Below are positions 53,710 to 62,817 of a stretch of DNA of 64,000 nucleotides, piece by piece. The stretch is from NCBI RefSeq assembly GCF_029952445.1, contig NZ_JAQPPK010000025.1, positions 1 to 64,000 on the forward strand, given 5' to 3'. The DNA comes from Paenarthrobacter nitroguajacolicus. GTDB lineage: Bacteria > Actinomycetota > Actinomycetes > Actinomycetales > Micrococcaceae. The position numbers and the translations under genes are program-made. The notes below the pieces were generated by a model. It ran no database searches, had not been told where the DNA came from, and saw only the letters and a list, made by a program, of their open reading frames with translations. How positions within the stretch are numbered: the first letter of the stretch is position 1; every line of letters begins with the position of its first letter.

Positions 53710-54509
53710 AAATGCTCCCGGATTTCTCCCCGTTCCTCAGCAGCTGGAGCGGAACTGGACCCCGCGTCGGGGTCGTCATGTCGCACGGATTCACCGGGAG
53801 CCCGCACAGCGTCAGGCCCTGGGCTGAGCATCTTGCAGCTTCCGGATATGCCGTCAGGCTGCCGCTGCTCCCCGGCCACGGCACCACCTGGCAGGACATG
53901 GCGAAGAGATCATGGCAGGAATGGCATCGCGCAGTGGATGATGCCTATCTTGAATTGGCCGCGGAATGCGACTACGTCTTTGCGGCCGGCTTGTCCATGG
54001 GCGGCACCCTGGCGTTACGGATTGCTGCCACGCGACCCGTCGCAGGGACGGTGGTGGTCAACCCAGGGCTTGTTCTGGACGATCCACGCGCCGTCATTGT
54101 CGCCGCGCTTAAGTACGTGGTGAAAACGACTCCGGCGATCGCCAATGACATCCTCAAACCGGACCAGGACGAAGGCGCTTACGCTCGAACCCCCGTCGCC
54201 GCAGCCCACGAGCTGAAGAAGATGTACAAAAACACCGCTGCGATACTGCCTCGCATCAGCACACCTGTGCGTGTCTACAAGTCAACAGTGGACAACGTCA
54301 TTTCGAATGCCAGCCTCGATTTCCTCCGCTCACGCGTACAGGCCCCGGTGGAGGTCAGCTACCTCCACAACAGCCACCATGTGGCCACCCTCGACAACGA
54401 CGCACCCGAAATCTTCTCCGGTACGGTCGACTTCATTCAACAGACCGTAGCCTCCTTGGCAGGACACGGGCCCTTCCCCCTAAAGGACACAGCCCATGAA
54501 CAGGCCTGA
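53706..54509 (+). CDS. Alpha/beta hydrolase, second of a tandem pair
   Basis: The protein has 267 residues and is a clear paralogue of the preceding one: SHGFTGSPHSVRPWAEHLA, LPLLPGHGTTWQDMA, GLSMGGTLALR and NSHHVATLDNDAPEIF align throughout. The triad Ser, Asp (STVDNVIS) and His are kept. The ATG overlaps the previous stop, so the two are translated together. They could act on different chain lengths or form a heteromer; this is conjecture. Confidence 0.88.
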   Translation: MKMLPDFSPFLSSWSGTGPRVGVVMSHGFTGSPHSVRPWAEHLAASGYAVRLPLLPGHGTTWQDMAKRSWQEWHRAVDDAYLELAAECDYVFAAGLSMGGTLALRIAATRPVAGTVVVNPGLVLDDPRAVIVAALKYVVKTTPAIANDILKPDQDEGAYARTPVAAAHELKKMYKNTAAILPRISTPVRVYKSTVDNVISNASLDFLRSRVQAPVEVSYLHNSHHVATLDNDAPEIFSGTVDFIQQTVASLAGHGPFPLKDTAHEQA

Positions 54510-55032
54510 TCCCAACTCGGCTGACCAAAGCGCCAACAAGGACGATGACGCCGTATGGCTGGATCTGGTGGCCCGGCTGGAGGCCACGCAGTCTGCTCCT
54601 GATGCACTAGGGCAGGACTCGGACGTGCCCGCTGCGGAGACTGATCAACCGCAGGCGGGTTCCGGGAAGACCTTCAAAGACTTCGACCCCCTGGGCCTGT
54701 CGGCTTCTGCTGCCGTGCCGGCCGCGGATCCTGCTGCCGGCGAAGGGCAGGGCCGCTCGCTTGGCCCGCGCGATTTCGAGGTGGACGACGACGATGACGC
54801 GTTCGTCCCGGAAGAGCCGCCGAGCCTGGCGGGTACCGAACCGCTGACCATGTTGGCGTGGGTTGGAGCTGTGGGAGGTCCTGTCGCGCTCCTCTTCACC
54901 GCCATGTTCTGGCGATCGGCGCCCCTGGCTGCCATCCTGGGGATCGTTGCTGCGTTCGTGGCCTCGGTGGTGTTCCTCATCATGAGGCTTCCGGAGGAAA
55001 AGAATGAGGACGACGACGGCGCCCGCATCTAG
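54496..55032 (+). CDS. Hypothetical membrane protein with acidic N-terminal region
   Basis: The protein has 178 residues. About 110 residues of acidic, low-complexity sequence (EVDDDDDAFVPEE) precede two C-terminal membrane segments (MLAWVGAVGGPVALLFTAMF and LAAILGIVAAFVASVVFLIM) and a short acidic tail. The family is not recognised. It overlaps the preceding hydrolase by 14 nt, so it belongs to the same operon. Confidence 0.75.
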   Translation: MNRPDPNSADQSANKDDDAVWLDLVARLEATQSAPDALGQDSDVPAAETDQPQAGSGKTFKDFDPLGLSASAAVPAADPAAGEGQGRSLGPRDFEVDDDDDAFVPEEPPSLAGTEPLTMLAWVGAVGGPVALLFTAMFWRSAPLAAILGIVAAFVASVVFLIMRLPEEKNEDDDGARI

Positions 55033-55062
55033 CTGCCGACGTCCAGGTCCCGAGGGCTGCGC

Positions 55063-56121
55063 TTAGCTGTGCGTCCTGCCGCTGACCCGTGAGAGGTCCG
55101 CGGCGCCAATCATGCCGGCCCGTGGTCCCAGGGCAGCAAGTTCGATCCGGGCCATGGGCCTGAACCCGCGGCCCGTGAGGTTTTTGGCGAATGAGTCACG
55201 TGCCGGTCCTGCCAGGAGGTCTCCGGCATCGCATAGGCCGCCGCCGATGACGAACATGCCGGGATCCAGTGCTGCAGCGAGGTTCGCCAGACCCAGGCCC
55301 AGCCATTCTCCCTGGTCGGCCAGCAACTCCCGGGACGTAGCATCCCCGGCAAGAGCCAGGGCCGTGACGGCTGCCCCCGTGATGTTGTCCGCTGTCCCGC
55401 CGGCACGTTCAAGCAGGGCGCGGCCCTCGGGTGAGTTGGTCCGTACGAGTTGCCGGGCCTCACGCCCCAGCGCATTTCCGGACGCGTACTGCTCCCAGCA
55501 TCCGCGGTTGCCGCATTCGCAGCGGTGGCCACCGGGAAAAATGATCTGGTGACCGAACTCGCCGGCCACTCCATAGCGGCCGCGCTCCACCCGGCCGTCC
55601 ATCACCATGGCACCGCCAATACCGGTTCCGAGGGTGATGCACACCAGGCGGCTTTCACCGTGGCCGGCACCAAAGCGCCATTCAGCCCATGCCGCTGCAT
55701 CGGCGTCGTTCGTAAGCAGGACCGGACGCCTGAGCAGTTTCTGCAGGCTGGCCCGAAGGGGCTCGTTGCGCCAGGCGAGATGAGGGCTGAACAGGACCGT
55801 ACCGCCGTCGAGGTCCATCCAACCGGCGGCGCCGATACCCACTGAGGCGATCCTGTGCCCTGCGCTGAGCTCGTCCACGAGTTCAACGATCGTCTGTTCC
55901 ACGGCCCGCGGGTCGGCACCCGGAGTGGACCGGCGGGCCTCGGCGAGGACCCTGCCTTCGGCGTCCACTACGCCCGCGGCCACCTTGGTTCCACCGATGT
56001 CGATCCCGATCGCCAGTCCCCTGCGGCCGAGGTGGCTGCGCCGGGCGGCCCAGGGTACGTCCTTCCAGGCTGCGGCCGGAGGCCTGGAATTTACGCGGGA
56101 ACTGGACCGAAATGCGGGCAT
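55063..56121 (-). CDS. ROK family glucokinase
   Basis: The protein has 352 residues. [16 protein letters not shown] is the phosphate loop, GTGIGGAMVMDG follows, and HRCECGNRGCWEQYASG is the ROK zinc-binding signature. It probably phosphorylates glucose with ATP. It is distinct from the polyphosphate-using enzyme at 12599. The ATG lies exactly 6 nt after TAGGAT, without a ribosome site. The first 34 residues are a basic tail not seen in most homologues; a start further in cannot be excluded. Confidence 0.9.
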   Translation of the reverse strand: MPAFRSSSRVNSRPPAAAWKDVPWAARRSHLGRRGLAIGIDIGGTKVAAGVVDAEGRVLAEARRSTPGADPRAVEQTIVELVDELSAGHRIASVGIGAAGWMDLDGGTVLFSPHLAWRNEPLRASLQKLLRRPVLLTNDADAAAWAEWRFGAGHGESRLVCITLGTGIGGAMVMDGRVERGRYGVAGEFGHQIIFPGGHRCECGNRGCWEQYASGNALGREARQLVRTNSPEGRALLERAGGTADNITGAAVTALALAGDATSRELLADQGEWLGLGLANLAAALDPGMFVIGGGLCDAGDLLAGPARDSFAKNLTGRGFRPMARIELAALGPRAGMIGAADLSRVSGRTHS

Positions 56122-56133
56122 CCCATCATCCTA
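56122..56133 (-). promoter_or_regulatory. Leaderless-type -10 element of the glucokinase gene
   Basis: On the minus strand TAGGAT (56133-56128) is followed by six bases and the ATG at 56121. Confidence 0.55.
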
Positions 56134-56307
56134 TTCCGCCATGGGTCGCGCCCCCGCATCGCGGGCTCCGTAAGTCTCCGAGTTGCTTGGAATGGGGCCT
56201 CCTCCGTAAAGTTACTCGCCAGTAGGTGAAATAGGACACACCTCCGCGAGCGGGCATACTAGAGTGAAAGAAGCCCCTCGTGGCCCGTGGATATCAAAGG
56301 AGCTACC

Positions 56308-58122
56308 GTGCGTGAAATCAGTGTTCCTCCCCTCGTGAACATCTCCCCTGAAACCAACATCACGGACTTCGTGCTTCGGGAGGCGGACAAGGCCTCCAAC
56401 CCTCCGTTGTTCTCCAAACTGGACGGCTGTGGGCAGTGGAAGGACATCCGCGCCACTGAATTCCTCGCTGACGTCCGGGCACTGGCCAAGGGCCTCATCG
56501 CCAGCGGCGTGGGTCAGGGCGACAGGGTGGGCATCATGTCCAGGACGCGCTACGAGTGGTCCCTGGTTGACTTCGCGATCTGGTTTGCCGGAGCCGTGTC
56601 AGTGCCCATCTACGAAACGTCCTCCCCATCGCAGGTGGCGTGGAATCTTGGGGACTCCGGTGCTGTGGCAGCCTTTGGCGAGTCGGCCCACCATGAGGAC
56701 ATCATCCGCCAGGCCGTAGTTGCCGAGGACATCACCTCCGTTGCCAACGTGTGGCAACTTGAGGGCGCCGGACTCGATGCCTTGCGCTCCGCCGGAGCCG
56801 GGGTTCCCGACGACGAACTCGAGTCCCGCCGGTCCGCCGCCGGACTGCGGGACGTCGCCACCATCATCTACACCTCCGGAACCACCGGCAGGCCGAAGGG
56901 ATGCGAGCTGACGCACGGCAATTTCGTGGAACTTTCCGAAAATGCCCGCGCCTCGCTGCCGGAGATCATCAACGAATCCGGCAAGACCATCATGTTCCTG
57001 CCGTTGGCCCACGTGTTCGCCCGCTTCATCTCCGTCCTGGCGGTAGCCGGCGGGGTCCAGGTGGCACACACCCCGGACATCAAGAACCTGCTGGGCGATC
57101 TCCAAAGCTTCCAGCCGACGTTCATACTCGCCGTGCCCCGCGTCTTCGAGAAGGTTTACAACTCCGCGCTCACCAAGGCCGAAGACGGTGGCAAGGGCGC
57201 CATCTTCCACCGGGCAGTGGACACCGCGATCGCGTACTCCAAGGCCCGCCAGAACGGAAACCTTGGCCTCGGGTTGAAGCTCAAGCATGCCGTGTTCGAC
57301 AAACTGGTTTACGGGAAGCTCCGGGCGGCCATGGGTGGCCACGTCGCCCATGCGGTGTCCGGAGGCGGCCCGTTGGGCGAACGCCTGGGCCACTTCTTCC
57401 AGGGCATTGGGCTGCAGATCCTGGAGGGTTACGGCCTGACCGAAACCACGGCTCCGATCTCCGTCAACACCCCGTCCATGATCAGGATCGGCACGGTAGG
57501 CGCTCCCCTTCCGGGGAACTCGGTAAAAATCGCGGACGACGGCGAGATTCTCGCCAAGGGTGTCTGCGTGATGCGCGGCTACTACAAGCGCCCGGACCTC
57601 ACCGAAGAGACGTTCACCGAGGACGGCTGGTTCCGCACCGGCGACATTGGAGAGCTGGACAGCAACGGCTTCCTGAAGATCACCGGCCGCAAGAAGGAAA
57701 TCATCGTCACGGCAGGCGGCAAGAATGTGGTGCCCGCCCTGTTGGAGGACCAGATCCGCTCGGACGCCCTCGTCTCCCAGGTCCTGGTGGTTGGTGACAA
57801 CCGTCCTTTCATCGGCGCGCTGGTCACCCTGGACGAAGAAGCCCTGCCGGGCTGGCTGGAACGCCACGGACTGCCGGCAAGCACGACGCTGCACGAGGCC
57901 ACCGAACATGCCGTGGTCAAGGCCGCGGTGCAGGAACTCATCAGCAAGGCAAACCAGTCAGTTTCACAGGCCGAAGCCATCAAGTCCTTCCGCGTGGTGC
58001 CGGCGGACTTCACGGAAGCCTCCGGCCACCTCACGCCTTCCCTCAAGGTCAAGCGCGCACAGGTCATGAAGGACTTCGACGCCGTGATCGAGGAAATGTA
58101 TTCAGCGCCCCGCGCGTCCTAG
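56308..58122 (+). CDS. Long-chain fatty acid-CoA ligase (FadD15-like)
   Basis: The protein has 604 residues from the GTG at 56308 (AAAGGAG 5 nt upstream). IIYTSGTTGRPKGCELTHGN is the AMP-binding motif, GYGLTETTAP and GWFRTGDIGELD the further adenylate-forming blocks, and GRKKEIIVTAGGKNVVP the C-terminal hinge. It activates fatty acids with ATP and CoA. Its position after aroG and plsC matches fadD15 (Rv2187). Confidence 0.92.
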   Translation: MREISVPPLVNISPETNITDFVLREADKASNPPLFSKLDGCGQWKDIRATEFLADVRALAKGLIASGVGQGDRVGIMSRTRYEWSLVDFAIWFAGAVSVPIYETSSPSQVAWNLGDSGAVAAFGESAHHEDIIRQAVVAEDITSVANVWQLEGAGLDALRSAGAGVPDDELESRRSAAGLRDVATIIYTSGTTGRPKGCELTHGNFVELSENARASLPEIINESGKTIMFLPLAHVFARFISVLAVAGGVQVAHTPDIKNLLGDLQSFQPTFILAVPRVFEKVYNSALTKAEDGGKGAIFHRAVDTAIAYSKARQNGNLGLGLKLKHAVFDKLVYGKLRAAMGGHVAHAVSGGGPLGERLGHFFQGIGLQILEGYGLTETTAPISVNTPSMIRIGTVGAPLPGNSVKIADDGEILAKGVCVMRGYYKRPDLTEETFTEDGWFRTGDIGELDSNGFLKITGRKKEIIVTAGGKNVVPALLEDQIRSDALVSQVLVVGDNRPFIGALVTLDEEALPGWLERHGLPASTTLHEATEHAVVKAAVQELISKANQSVSQAEAIKSFRVVPADFTEASGHLTPSLKVKRAQVMKDFDAVIEEMYSAPRAS

Positions 58123-58152
58123 CATGAGCCGGCGCACTAACGCCTGACAGCC

Positions 58153-58197
58153 AAAAAAGTACCCCGCCCGGACCAAGTCCGGGCGGGGTACTTTTTC
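58153..58197. terminator. Bidirectional terminator between fadD and pyc
   Basis: AAAAAAGTACCCCGCCCGGAC pairs with GTCCGGGCGGGGTACTTTTT around a CAA loop (the full A run begins at 58153). Both strands end in T runs. Confidence 0.9.
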
Positions 58198-58209
58198 CCT
58201 GGCGGCTTG

Positions 58210-61200
58210 CTAGCCGACTACCAGCAGCAAGTCTCCGCCCTGGACCTGTTCCACCGCTGAAATGGCAAGGCGCGAAACGGTACCTGCCACCGGCGTCGTA
58301 ATGGAAGCCTCCATCTTCATCGCTTCGATGGTGGCAACGGTGTCGCCGGCCTTGACGGTGTCACCGGCCTTGACCGTGACAGTCACGGCACCGGCGAACG
58401 GAGCTGCGACCTGTCCGGGCTGGGCGGGGTCGGCCTTCTCCGCAGCCTTGACGTTGCTGACCACTGAACGGTCACGGACAACTACGGGACGGGACTGGCC
58501 GTTGAGGGTGCACATGACCGTGCGCATGCCCTTCTCGTCGGCTTCGGACACGGCTTCGAGCTGGGCAATGAGGCGTACGCCCTTTTCCAGTTCGATGACG
58601 TGCTCGGAGCCTTGCTGGAAGCCGTAGAGGTAGTCGCGGGTGTCGAGTACGGAAATGTTGCCGTAGGTCTCCACGCTCTTCAGGTAGTCCTTGGTGGGAC
58701 CGGCAAAGAGCAGGCGGTTCAGCGTGTGCTGACGCGTCTTGGAGTCACCCTTGAGTGCTTCGCTGTCTTCAGGGCTGATCTCCACATCGCGAACCTTCAC
58801 GCTGCGGCCCTGCAAGGCCTTGGTGCGGAAGGGCTCGGGCCAGCCACCGGGAGGATCACCAAGCTCGCCGGACAGGAAGCCGATTACGGAGTCCGGGATG
58901 TCGTAGTTCTGCGGGTTCTCGTTGAAGTCCGCAGGATCTGCGTTGAGTCCCACAAGGTGCAGGGCGAGGTCTCCCACCACCTTGGAGGACGGCGTCACCT
59001 TGACCAGGCGGCCAAGGATGCGGTCTGCCGCCGTGTACATGTCCTCGATGGCTTCGAACTGCTCCCCCAGGCCCAGCGCGATGGCCTGCTGGCGGAGGTT
59101 CGAAAGCTGCCCGCCCGGGATCTCGTGCCGGTAGACCCGGCCTGTGGGGCCGGGCAGGCCGGACTCGAAGGGTGCGTATACCCGTCGAACGGCTTCCCAA
59201 TACGGCTCCATGGCGCCGACGTTGGCCAGGCTGAGGCCCGTATCGCGGGGCGTGTTGGCCAGGGCAGCCACCAGCGCGGAAGCGGCAGGCTGGCTGGTGG
59301 TTCCCGCCAGCGATGCCGCGGCGACATCCACGGCATCCACACCGGCATCGACGGCCGCCAGCAGGGTGGCGAGCTGGCCACCGGCGGTGTCGTGGGTGTG
59401 CAGGTGCACCGGCAGGTCGAAGCGCTCACGGAGCGCCGTGACAAGTTTGGCCGCTGCTGCGGGGCGCAGGAGTCCGGCCATGTCCTTGATGGCAAGGATG
59501 TGGGCACCGGCGTCGACGATCTTCTGCGCCAGCTCCAGGTAGTAGTCCAGCGTGTAGAGGTCCTCGTTGGGGTCCAGGAGGTTGCCGGTGTAGCACAGGG
59601 CGACCTCCGCAACAGCAGTTCCTGTTGCCCGGACTGCCCGGATGGCCGGAGCCATCTGGTTGACGTCGTTGAGGGCATCGAAGATACGGAAGATGTCGAT
59701 GCCCGTGGCTGCGGCTTCGTTGACGAAGGCCTCAGTCACTTCTTCCGGGTAAGGCGTGTAGCCCACGGTGTTGCGTCCACGAAGGAGCATTTGGAGGCAG
59801 GTGTTGGGCAGGGCCTGGCGGAGTGCACCCAAGCGGTCCCACGGGTCCTCACCGAGGAAGCGCAGGGCGACGTCGTAGGTGGCACCGCCCCAAGCTTCCA
59901 CTGAGAACAGTTCCGGCATCAGTGCCGTGACTGCAGGTCCGGCCGCAACGAGGTCGCGGGTGCGGACGCGGGTAGCAAGAAGGGACTGGTGTGCGTCGCG
60001 GAAGGTGGTGTCCGTGACGGCCAACGCGTTCTGCTCGCGCAGCGCCTTGGCGAAGCCTTCCGGGCCGAGTTCGATCAGCTTCTGGCGCGAACCGGACGTC
60101 GGGACAGGCCCTTCGACGGCGGGCAGCTTGCTGGCAGGGTCGGAATGGACCTTGAGTTCGCCGTTCGGCTTGTTCACGGTCACCTCAGCCAACCAGGTGA
60201 GCAGCTTGGTGCCGCGGTCCGCGGAGATGTGGGACTTCAGCAGTTCAGGGCGCTTGTCGATGAAGTCCGTCGCCACGTTGCCGGCGTTGAAGTCCGGGTC
60301 CGCCAGGACAGCCTGCAGGAACGGAATGTTGGTGGATACGCCACGGATACGGAATTCGGCAAGACCACGACGGGCCCGGGCAACAGCAGCCGGGTAGTCA
60401 CGGCCGCGGCAGGTGAGCTTCACCAGCATGGAGTCGAAGTGCGGGCTGATTTCGGCACCCGAGTAGACCGTACCGCCGTCGAGCCTTACACCGGCGCCGC
60501 CAGCTGAACGGTAGCCGGTGATCTTTCCGACGTCGGGCCGGAAGCCATTGGCGGGGTCCTCGGTGGTGATACGGCACTGCAGTGCGGCGCCCTTGATGGA
60601 TACTGACTCCTGGCTCAATCCCAGATCTGCCAGGGTCTCCCCCGAGGCGATACGCATCTGCGCCTGCACGAGGTCGACATCGGTGATTTCCTCCGTGACG
60701 GTGTGCTCCACCTGGATACGGGGGTTCATTTCGATGAAGACGTGCTGGCCGGCACGCTCACCCTCGGTGTCGACGAGGAACTCGACAGTTCCGGCGTTGA
60801 CGTAGTTCAGCGCTTTGGCGAATGCGACGGCATCGCGGTAGAGCGCCTGCCGGATGTTCTCATCCAGGTTCGGTGCCGGGGCGATTTCCACCACCTTCTG
60901 GTGACGGCGCTGCAGGGAACAGTCACGCTCGAACAGATGCATGACGTTGCCCTCGGCATCTGCCAGGATCTGCACTTCGATGTGACGGGGACGCAGCACA
61001 GCCTGTTCAAGGAACATTGTGGGATCGCCAAAAGCTGCGTCAGCCTCACGCATGGCTGATTGCAGGGCTTCGGGCAAGGCTTCGCGCGTTTCGACGCGCC
61101 GCATGCCACGTCCGCCGCCGCCGGCAACGGCCTTGGCGAAGATGGGGAAGCCAATGTCGTCAGCTGCCGCGATGAGTTCGTCAAGGTCCTTGGATGGCTT

Positions 61201-61605
61201 GCTCGACTTCAGGACGGGCACGCCTGCCTTGCGGGCTGCTTCCAGGGCCGCAACTTTGTTCCCTGCAAGCTCCAGGACCTCTGCAGGTGGCCCCACGAAG
61301 GTAATTCCGGCTGCCTTTGCGGCCCGTGCAAGATCCGGGTTCTCCGAGAGGAAGCCATAGCCGGGGTAAATGGCGTCAGCACCGGCTTCTTTGGCGACGC
61401 GGACAACCTCCTCGACGTCCAGGTAGGCGCGGACAGGATGGCCCACCTCGCCGATCAGGTAAGCTTCGTCGGCTTTCTGCCGGTGGATCGAGTTACGGTC
61501 CTCGTGCGGAAAGACGGCTACGGTCTTGGCGCCCAGTTCATAACCAGCGCGAAACGCCCTGATCGCGATTTCGCCGCGATTGGCCACCAGAATTTTCGAA
61601 AACAT
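58210..61605 (-). CDS. pyc: Pyruvate carboxylase
   Basis: The protein has 1131 residues, full length. The biotin carboxylase domain (1 to about 450) starts KILVANRGEIAIRAFRA and has the ATP-grasp loop GGGGRGMRRV. The carboxyltransferase barrel begins near TFRDAHQSLLATRVRTRD. The biotin carrier domain ends the protein, with the biotinyl Lys1097 in EAMKMEA. It carboxylates pyruvate to oxaloacetate to refill the citric acid cycle. GGAGAAGT precedes the ATG. A CRP-like site lies about 80 bp upstream. Confidence 0.97.
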   Translation of the reverse strand: MFSKILVANRGEIAIRAFRAGYELGAKTVAVFPHEDRNSIHRQKADEAYLIGEVGHPVRAYLDVEEVVRVAKEAGADAIYPGYGFLSENPDLARAAKAAGITFVGPPAEVLELAGNKVAALEAARKAGVPVLKSSKPSKDLDELIAAADDIGFPIFAKAVAGGGGRGMRRVETREALPEALQSAMREADAAFGDPTMFLEQAVLRPRHIEVQILADAEGNVMHLFERDCSLQRRHQKVVEIAPAPNLDENIRQALYRDAVAFAKALNYVNAGTVEFLVDTEGERAGQHVFIEMNPRIQVEHTVTEEITDVDLVQAQMRIASGETLADLGLSQESVSIKGAALQCRITTEDPANGFRPDVGKITGYRSAGGAGVRLDGGTVYSGAEISPHFDSMLVKLTCRGRDYPAAVARARRGLAEFRIRGVSTNIPFLQAVLADPDFNAGNVATDFIDKRPELLKSHISADRGTKLLTWLAEVTVNKPNGELKVHSDPASKLPAVEGPVPTSGSRQKLIELGPEGFAKALREQNALAVTDTTFRDAHQSLLATRVRTRDLVAAGPAVTALMPELFSVEAWGGATYDVALRFLGEDPWDRLGALRQALPNTCLQMLLRGRNTVGYTPYPEEVTEAFVNEAAATGIDIFRIFDALNDVNQMAPAIRAVRATGTAVAEVALCYTGNLLDPNEDLYTLDYYLELAQKIVDAGAHILAIKDMAGLLRPAAAAKLVTALRERFDLPVHLHTHDTAGGQLATLLAAVDAGVDAVDVAAASLAGTTSQPAASALVAALANTPRDTGLSLANVGAMEPYWEAVRRVYAPFESGLPGPTGRVYRHEIPGGQLSNLRQQAIALGLGEQFEAIEDMYTAADRILGRLVKVTPSSKVVGDLALHLVGLNADPADFNENPQNYDIPDSVIGFLSGELGDPPGGWPEPFRTKALQGRSVKVRDVEISPEDSEALKGDSKTRQHTLNRLLFAGPTKDYLKSVETYGNISVLDTRDYLYGFQQGSEHVIELEKGVRLIAQLEAVSEADEKGMRTVMCTLNGQSRPVVVRDRSVVSNVKAAEKADPAQPGQVAAPFAGAVTVTVKAGDTVKAGDTVATIEAMKMEASITTPVAGTVSRLAISAVEQVQGGDLLLVVG

Positions 61606-61909
61606 ACTTCTCCTGCATCATTGCGGGTGGATCGGTCGGTGGTCACAGTGTGTAGTGCCGCCAGCATCAAACACAAATCTTTGTGGCAACCATCACAATG
61701 GAATCGTCATGTGGGCGGTATATGCGTGCGCGCGATCCGAAGGCGTGCTAGTGCCCGCCGCCATCATCCCCTGGCCGGGCGCGTAGAAAGCGGGATTCAA
61801 CGCCGAAGCACCATATGATGTTCAGGGGGCTTCGGCAAGCCCCGGCTCCGGCCATTCCGGAGACTAATGAGCGCGATACGGCAACCGGCGTTAGGTTTTG
61901 GGTTTTCAA
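61606..61909. other. 304-bp gap between divergent pyc and parA genes
   Basis: No gene is supported here. It holds the pyc ribosome site, a CACAAA-TC-TTTGTG inverted repeat (61672-61685), a CRP/GlxR-like site (61682-61697) and, near parA, a TAGGTT hexamer (61892-61897) 12 nt before the GTG. Confidence 0.6.
61682..61697. promoter_or_regulatory. CRP/GlxR-like site upstream of pyc
   Basis: TGTGG-CAACCA-TCACA matches the TGTGA-N6-TCACA consensus at nine of ten positions. It overlaps the right arm of the CACAAA-TC-TTTGTG repeat. Confidence 0.45.
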
Positions 61910-62719
61910 GTGCAAGTAGTCAGCATCAGCAGCCTCAAGGGTGGAGTGGGAAAGACGTCCGTGACCACCGGTCTGGCGTCCGCGGCCCTCGCAGCCGGCA
62001 TACCTACTTTGGTGGTGGATCTCGATCCCCATGCCGACGCCACTACGGCCCTCGGTGTCCAGCCCGGCGGGCAACAGGACATCGGCCGGATGCTGAAAAG
62101 TCCCCGACGCGCCAGGCTCCAGGACAACGTGGCCGGAAGCAGCTGGGTCTCCAACGGCTCCAGCGACGGCACCTTGGATGTTGCGGTGGGCTCCGCGTTC
62201 ACAGGCGTCTATGACCGGCCCGACCTCGGCCGACGCGACCTCCGCAGGCTTTCAGCGGTGCTCGCCGGCGCGAGCAACTATGAACTCGTACTGGTGGATT
62301 GCCCGCCGTCCCTCAATGGACTGACCCGTATGGCCTGGAGCGCAAGCGACCGCGTGGTCCTGGTGGCCGAGCCGGGGTTGTTCTCCGTCGCAGGCACGGA
62401 ACGGACCATGAGGGCCATTCAACTGTTCCGCCAGGAATTCGCCCCCAACCTGGCCCCGGCAGGCATCGTTGCCAACCGTGTGCGCAGTGGATCGGCCGAG
62501 CACACCTTCCGCTTGGCTGAAATGGAGTCCATGTTCGGTGAGCTGCTGCTCACCCCGCATATTCCCGAACAAGCCAACTGGCAGCAGATCCAGGGCGCGG
62601 CCCATTCGGTCCACCACTGGCCGGGAGATTCGGCGAAAAATGCCGCCAAGCTGTTCGATGCCCTGCTGGAGAGCCTTCTCGAGGGCCAGGGTACTGCCAG
62701 GGACCGCCGTCAGCGCTGA
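61910..62719 (+). CDS. ParA family ATPase, orphan
   Basis: The protein has 269 residues from the GTG at 61910, giving MQVVSISSLKGGVGKTS. The deviant Walker A motif KGGVGKTS, the VVDLDPHADATTALG block and VLVDCPPSLNGL are ParA/MinD-type. No parB or centromere-like repeats are next to it, so it is not the chromosomal ParA; it may position another cargo. No ribosome site precedes the start. It converges on a MerR gene across a strong terminator. Confidence 0.88.
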   Translation: MQVVSISSLKGGVGKTSVTTGLASAALAAGIPTLVVDLDPHADATTALGVQPGGQQDIGRMLKSPRRARLQDNVAGSSWVSNGSSDGTLDVAVGSAFTGVYDRPDLGRRDLRRLSAVLAGASNYELVLVDCPPSLNGLTRMAWSASDRVVLVAEPGLFSVAGTERTMRAIQLFRQEFAPNLAPAGIVANRVRSGSAEHTFRLAEMESMFGELLLTPHIPEQANWQQIQGAAHSVHHWPGDSAKNAAKLFDALLESLLEGQGTARDRRQR

Positions 62720-62759
62720 CCGGAAACGGCTTTACCCATTGGCCACGAGCCAGCACAAC

Positions 62760-62796
62760 AAGAAAGCCTCGTCCCGGCCGGGACGAGGCTTTCTTT
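62760..62796. terminator. Perfect palindromic bidirectional terminator
   Basis: AAGAAAGCCTCGTCCCGG (62760-62777) is followed directly by its exact inverse (62778-62795). It has A and T runs at its ends. It serves both parA and the convergent MerR gene. Confidence 0.9.
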
Positions 62797-62817
62797 GCGT
62801 GATAGGGGTTCGGCTTC

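Noticed and set aside
56599-57909. A 436-codon open frame opposite fadD, and similar ones opposite pyc (58600-59904) and aroG (50358-51926)
   Set aside because: Same reason: mirror frames of long conserved genes without ribosome sites or domains.
58339-58374. Tandem 18-bp repeat in the biotin carrier part of pyc
   Set aside because: It encodes KAGDTV twice, a usual feature of biotinyl domains, not a separate element.
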